Below, piece after piece: positions 60,184 to 64,000 of a stretch of 64,000 bases of DNA. The position numbers and the translations under genes are program-made. The stretch spans positions 248,001 to 312,000 of the forward strand of contig NC_020299.1 of NCBI RefSeq assembly GCF_000340865.1, given 5' to 3'. The stretch is from Candidatus Kinetoplastibacterium oncopeltii TCC290E (GTDB lineage Bacteria > Pseudomonadota > Gammaproteobacteria > Burkholderiales > Burkholderiaceae_B). The notes below the pieces were generated by a model. That model saw only the letters and a list, made by a program, of their open reading frames with translations. It made no database searches and was not told where the DNA came from. The stretch's first letter is position 1; the number at the start of each line of letters is the position of its first letter.

Positions 60184-61776
60184 TTATTTTGTAACAAATA
60201 GGTTAAGAAAATCTTTTGACCTCATACCAAATATAAATAATAAACCAACATATATTATCAACCCTGCTACTAGCAAAGATGATAAAATTGAAAATCTCTG
60301 TATTACGTTTGATTGTAGTTCAATCCAGTTAATTTTATTTTCAAAGAAATTTAAAAAAAACCCCATTAAAATTGATGAGGGTATTAAACGCAATAGTATA
60401 GTTATCCATCCACGTTTGTATGAATTAAATACATTATTCCTATTTAAAATAAATAGCATAAATATAGAGTTCAATGTAGCTCCAACACTATAAGATATGG
60501 CAATGCCAATGTGAGAATATAGTGGCACCAAAAATATATTCAATGTTTGAGCAAGAAATAAAGATAGCAATGCAGTTTTTGTGGGAGTTAGGGTATCCTG
60601 CATTGCATAAAATGCAGAAGATAATATTTTAATCATCATCATTCCTAGCAATCCTATTGAATAAGCTAGAACAGCTGATTTTGTGTTATATACATCTATT
60701 TGATTAAATTCTCCATAATGAAATAACACAGTCACTAGTCCATTCGGTATTGAAATCATGCATACCATTGAAGGAGCTCCAAATAATAATATTATCTTTA
60801 AGCTGTTATTTATTAATAAATTATATTTATTGTGATTTTTGCTAACATATGATTTTGATAAATCAGGTAGCATTACTGTGCCTAATGCTAATCCTATTAA
60901 AGCAGTTGGTAAATCTACTATTCTATCTGCTAAAGTTAACCATGTTAAACTTCCAGGTGCCAACCAAGTTGCTATATTTGTGTTGATTAATAGAGAAATT
61001 TGAGATATTGAGACGCCAATTAATGCTGGCATCATTTTCTTTATTATGTTTTTTACATATTTATCATTATATGCACTAACAAAATCAAAAGATAAAGATG
61101 GTTGTAGATTCATTTTTGATATAGCCAACCACTGTATAGAAAGTTGTGCTATGCCTCCTACTACAACTCCTATAGATAAAGCATATATAGGTTGGATTTT
61201 TTCTTTTGCCAATATCAAACAGGTTAAAACCATTGAAATATTAAGTAATGCTGGGGTGATAGCAGGTATAGAAAATTTTTTCCATGTATTTAATATACAA
61301 GAGGCAAATGCTGTTAGTGAAATAAGAATAACGTAAGGAAACATTATTCTTGTCATTAATACAGTAGCATAAAACTGGTTGATATCGTTGGTATTTTTGC
61401 ATATTCCGCTAGCAAATATCCTAATTATGAAAGGGGTGAATATCACACCGATTATGGTAATTAATATTAAGAATGTTGTTAGTAATAGAGCCATCCTAGT
61501 GATCAGATTATGTATATTTTCGCTCAGATTATGTTCATTTTTTGATTCGCTTCTCGCCAGACTTAAAGTCGGTATAAATGCTTGTGCAAATGATCCTTCT
61601 GCAAAAATTTTTCTAAGCATATTTGGTATTCTAAAAGATATCCAAAAAGCATCACTTAAAGAGTTTGCCCCTATGTTTTTTGCTATTACTATATCACGAA
61701 CAAGTCCAGTCACGCGTGACAGCAAAGTAAAAACACTCACGGTTAATATAGATCGTAGCGTTCCTTTCAAAATCAT
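60184..61776 (-). CDS. murJ: Lipid II flippase MurJ
   Basis: Moves lipid II across the inner membrane for peptidoglycan assembly. 530 residues with about 14 hydrophobic segments. The N-terminal LSRVTGLVRDIVIAKNIG, DAFWISFRIPNMLRKIFAEG and SFAQAFIPTLS include the conserved arginines of the central cavity. Together with dapCDE it indicates that murein is still made. Confidence 0.95.
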   Translation of the reverse strand: MILKGTLRSILTVSVFTLLSRVTGLVRDIVIAKNIGANSLSDAFWISFRIPNMLRKIFAEGSFAQAFIPTLSLARSESKNEHNLSENIHNLITRMALLLTTFLILITIIGVIFTPFIIRIFASGICKNTNDINQFYATVLMTRIMFPYVILISLTAFASCILNTWKKFSIPAITPALLNISMVLTCLILAKEKIQPIYALSIGVVVGGIAQLSIQWLAISKMNLQPSLSFDFVSAYNDKYVKNIIKKMMPALIGVSISQISLLINTNIATWLAPGSLTWLTLADRIVDLPTALIGLALGTVMLPDLSKSYVSKNHNKYNLLINNSLKIILLFGAPSMVCMISIPNGLVTVLFHYGEFNQIDVYNTKSAVLAYSIGLLGMMMIKILSSAFYAMQDTLTPTKTALLSLFLAQTLNIFLVPLYSHIGIAISYSVGATLNSIFMLFILNRNNVFNSYKRGWITILLRLIPSSILMGFFLNFFENKINWIELQSNVIQRFSILSSLLVAGLIIYVGLLFIFGMRSKDFLNLFVTK

Positions 61777-61890
61777 AATTTCAATTTGTCTCTTAGTTTA
61801 AATATCGCACACATAATATTTTTTAATTAAATGCAAATACAAGCTATCTTTATTAGATTAAAATTTGCTAAGGGTATACTATCTGCATAT

Positions 61891-62547
61891 TTAATCAACT
61901 AGACAAGAAAGGATTCTTTTTCTTATTTCTTCAACTGATCCAATTCCAGATACTCTGAAATATTTAGGAGCCTTGTGTGGATCATTTTCATACCAATCTG
62001 AATAATATTCAACTAATGGCCTAGTTTGTTTTTTATATACGTCTAATCTGCGCTTAACGGTTTCTTCACGGTCATCTTCCCTTTGAATTAAATCTTCTCC
62101 AGTAATATCATCTTTTTCTGGAATATATGGAGGATTAAATGTTGTATGATAGCTTCGACCACTTGTGATATGTACTCTCCTTCCGCTAATTCTCTCTATT
62201 ATACTATCTTCAGGAACCTGAATTTCTAATACATAATTTAGCTCTATTTTTTCATTTTTTAAAGCATCTGCTTGTGGAATAGTTCTGGGGAAACCATCTA
62301 GCAAATAACCATTTGTGCAATCTTGATTATTGAGCCTAGATTTTACTAATTTAATAATGATTTCATCTGGTACTAATCTACCAGAGTCTATTATTTTTTT
62401 TAATTCAATACTTAATTCTGTTTCAGCTCTAATCTCTGTGCGTAACATATCACCAGTAGATATCTGTGGAATATTAAATTGCTTTGTTAAAAAAGCTGCT
62501 TGGGTGCCTTTGCCAGCTCCTGGCGGTCCGAGCAATATTAGACGCAT
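61891..62547 (-). CDS. adk: Adenylate kinase
   Basis: Interconverts AMP + ATP and 2 ADP. 218 residues, long-LID type. P-loop [23 protein letters not shown], the LID from GRRVH (no zinc Cys, as in other Proteobacteria) and RRLDVY. In Bordetella-like genomes kdsB lies directly upstream; here that gene is a wreck. Confidence 0.97.
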   Translation of the reverse strand: MRLILLGPPGAGKGTQAAFLTKQFNIPQISTGDMLRTEIRAETELSIELKKIIDSGRLVPDEIIIKLVKSRLNNQDCTNGYLLDGFPRTIPQADALKNEKIELNYVLEIQVPEDSIIERISGRRVHITSGRSYHTTFNPPYIPEKDDITGEDLIQREDDREETVKRRLDVYKKQTRPLVEYYSDWYENDPHKAPKYFRVSGIGSVEEIRKRILSCLVD

Positions 62548-62589
62548 GAATACTCCTGAATTTTAATATAAATTATTTATAAAAATATT

Positions 62590-63255
62590 ATTGGCAACAA
62601 ACTTGCATTTTCTTACTAAATATATCTTTTACTTTTTCTAAATCTTTAATGGTATCAAATTCTTATAGTAGTTCTTTATTCATAATATCTAATAATATTT
62701 TATAACCATTTTCAAAGCTATAAGTTGTCATAGTTATTACAATTTTTCCAACTTTCATTTTTTATAAACGGAAATTTTTTTAAAATATACCCTATAAACA
62801 TATATTCAAATGTGTCCATAACCCCTTTATATGTTATCAAATTTTTCATTTCTCCCTGGTATACTGAAAATTGAAAAGTATAGTGCGTTATTTTCTATAT
62901 CACAAACTACTTTAACAAAATTTTTATTAAAAAGATCTTTTTTGTCGTTGATTTTAAATTTGCACATTACTATATTCGCCAAATTAGATTATTTTAGTTT
63001 TTTAATGAATTATTATCTCCTTGGTATTTCTATAGCTTCTGATAATATTTATGTTCTTAACAACATGTTTATTAACATTATCACAAATTTGTGCTCTATC
63101 TGTTGCAATGTGAATTTCTCTAGCCATAGATAATGCTGACTGTTGCGCTACTCTAACAATAATTGGCATGCCATGTATATTCTAATAGTTTAATAGATAC
63201 TTTAGTAGATACTATTTTAGCAGGTATTGTTACTATAAGATCTGATTTATTTTTG
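62590..63255 (-). pseudogene. kdsB: 3-deoxy-manno-octulosonate cytidylyltransferase, heavily eroded
   Basis: KdsB activates KDO as CMP-KDO for lipopolysaccharide core synthesis. On the minus strand, scattered frames still align with the family in the correct order: DLIVTIPAKIVSTK (normal TVLIPARLASTR), GMPIIVRVAQQSALS followed by IHIATDRAQI (normal VVVATDD...I), VVCDIENNALYFSIFSIP (normal ALYFSR.PIP), YILKKFPFI, and EFDTIKDLEKVKDIF (normal VDTPEDLERV). They are split by several stops and frameshifts; the start codon and the QGDEP region are gone. Identified by position upstream of adk plus these fragments. No functional product is possible. Confidence 0.88.
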
Positions 63256-63264
63256 ATATATTAT

Positions 63265-63444
63265 TTAATCATGTTTTATGTTTTGAATCGATCTTGCCTG
63301 ATCACACAACATAATTGGAATACCATCAAGTATCTGAAATGCTATCATGTCATTATTGCAAATAAGCTCATTTTCCTTTCTATCATAACTTAGTTTTCCA
63401 CCACATTTAGGACAAACAAGTATATCTATAAATTTATCTTTCAT
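63265..63444 (-). CDS. Trm112-like small zinc-ribbon protein (YcaR/UPF0434 family)
   Basis: 59 residues, ATG at 63444 to TAA at 63265. DILVCPKCGGKLSYDRKENE and LICNNDMIAF, then the highly conserved DGIPIML identify the family. In eukaryotes and archaea Trm112 activates several methyltransferases; the bacterial role is not settled. Intact, with conserved residues kept, although both flanks (kdsB and the region beyond) are ruined. The order lpxK - this gene - kdsB - adk is that of Bordetella-like genomes. Confidence 0.9.
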   Translation of the reverse strand: MKDKFIDILVCPKCGGKLSYDRKENELICNNDMIAFQILDGIPIMLCDQARSIQNIKHD

Positions 63445-64000
63445 TATTATTTAATGTGAATTATGTGAATTGTCACAAATATTATAAATGATCTTTTAAT
63501 TTTATGCTGGATTGATGCATCTGATCTGACAAATATTGAAAAAATTTATTATCTGAAAATTCTTCAGCAGTATTTATTTACTAAATTATAGAATCTTTAT
63601 TATTAGAACATTTAACGACATATTTTAATGTTACTAAGATATCATTAGCTGATATATAATAAAATAAAAAGTTATTGAGTTTACAATAATTTGTTGGTTA
63701 TAAAGAGGATTATGTATATATCATACAGTTAATAAAAGTATTAATAAATATTTTGTTATTCAATATACATTTGTTTCCATCATTTCTTCATATTACTACA
63801 AATATATTTTCTTGACCGTATCTGAAAATTTTTCTCTGAGCAGCCAGGGTGGTGGGATTAATCTTCCATTCTCTATTTATATTAAAATTTAATATCAAAA
63901 TCTCTATACATGGCAATGTGCTGTAATCCATAGTATAAAATTATAATATCAACAATTGGAAACATTGTTTTTTGTAATTAATGTGGACTCATATCCGAAT
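63445..64000. other. Degenerate region, possible remains of lpxK and exbD
   Basis: About 550 AT-rich bases without an intact gene. On the minus strand there are short protein-like pieces in different frames: TAEEFSDNKFFQYLSDQMHQ (within 63483-63577), REWKINPTTLAAQRKIFRYG (about 63810-63880) and MFPIVDIIILYYGLQHIAMY (about 63888-63969). Their order and the relatives' gene order (exbD, lpxK, Trm112-like, kdsB, adk) suggest an exbD remnant near the right edge and lpxK remnants before it, but the similarity is too weak to be sure. A GC-rich islet at 63839-63858 stands out. Confidence 0.4.

Noticed and set aside
62831..63133. Plus-strand open frames of about 100 and 76 codons (62831-63133, 63163-63393)
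   Set aside because: They are antisense to the kdsB remnant and the Trm112-like gene; the minus-strand reading matches known families, the plus strand does not.
1..64000. CRISPR arrays, insertion sequences, prophage or integron pieces, rRNA genes
   Set aside because: No regularly spaced repeats, transposase or integrase motifs, or rRNA sequences seen anywhere in the window.

Overview
This window is a gene-dense, strongly A+T-rich stretch from a bacterium with a reduced genome. Gene content and gene order (truA-trpF, ribF-ileS-lspA-coaBC-dut, dapC-dapD-dapE-prmB, tig-clpP-clpX-lon, iscRSUA-hscBA-fdx, gmk-rpoZ-spoT, ribBA-ribH-nusB-pgpA, adk-kdsB-Trm112-like) are those of Betaproteobacteria close to Bordetella and other Alcaligenaceae. 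The coding sequences are intact and AT-drifted, non-essential neighbours have disappeared, and no mobile DNA is visible. The best guess is an obligate endosymbiont of the 'Candidatus Kinetoplastibacterium' type (symbionts of trypanosomatids). That placement is inference from layout and sequence character, not from a database search.

Layout: 1-4.8 kb: asd 3' end, truA, trpF, tRNA-Val, thrS and infC (with a near-cognate AUC start). 4.9-6.2 kb: gshB and an HPr-like gene that has lost its phosphorylatable histidine. 6.2-12.3 kb (minus): ribF-ileS-lspA-coaBC-dut. 12.3-15.9 kb: purN, a 650-bp gene-free stretch, uvrD. 15.9-20.0 kb (minus): dapC-dapD-dapE-prmB. 20.0-26.9 kb: tRNA-Leu, a cold-shock gene with a long leader, tig-clpP-clpX-lon. 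26.9-30.7 kb: aromatic aminotransferase, uvrB, low-Mr phosphatase. 30.8-36.1 kb: complete isc operon. 36.1-38.8 kb (minus): prfB-lysS, prfB having lost the programmed frameshift. 39.1-41.3 kb: queE, queD (broken by a stop), tadA, yigZ. 41.4-47.0 kb: trxA, tsaD, plsY, surE, nlpD, rlmD. 47.1-57.0 kb: ppiD, rsmD/ftsY, ribBA-ribH-nusB-pgpA, pyrF, gmk-rpoZ-spoT. 57.2-62.5 kb: amn, tRNA-Ala, xth, rpsT, murJ, adk. 62.6-64.0 kb: an eroded lipopolysaccharide-gene region holding a kdsB pseudogene, one intact small Trm112-like gene and unrecognisable remains.

Together the genes describe a cell that still makes peptidoglycan precursors (asd, dapCDE, murJ, nlpD), lipoproteins (lspA), phospholipid (plsY, pgpA), flavins, CoA, glutathione, Fe-S clusters, purines and pyrimidines. 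It keeps translation and protein quality control but has stripped signalling: the HPr active site is mutated and its PTS neighbours are gone, the SpoT-like protein has lost its synthetase residues and C-terminal regulatory part, and no rpoS follows nlpD. I found no CRISPR array, prophage, insertion sequence, secondary-metabolite cluster or rRNA operon. The most interesting material is the set of precise losses inside otherwise conserved genes.
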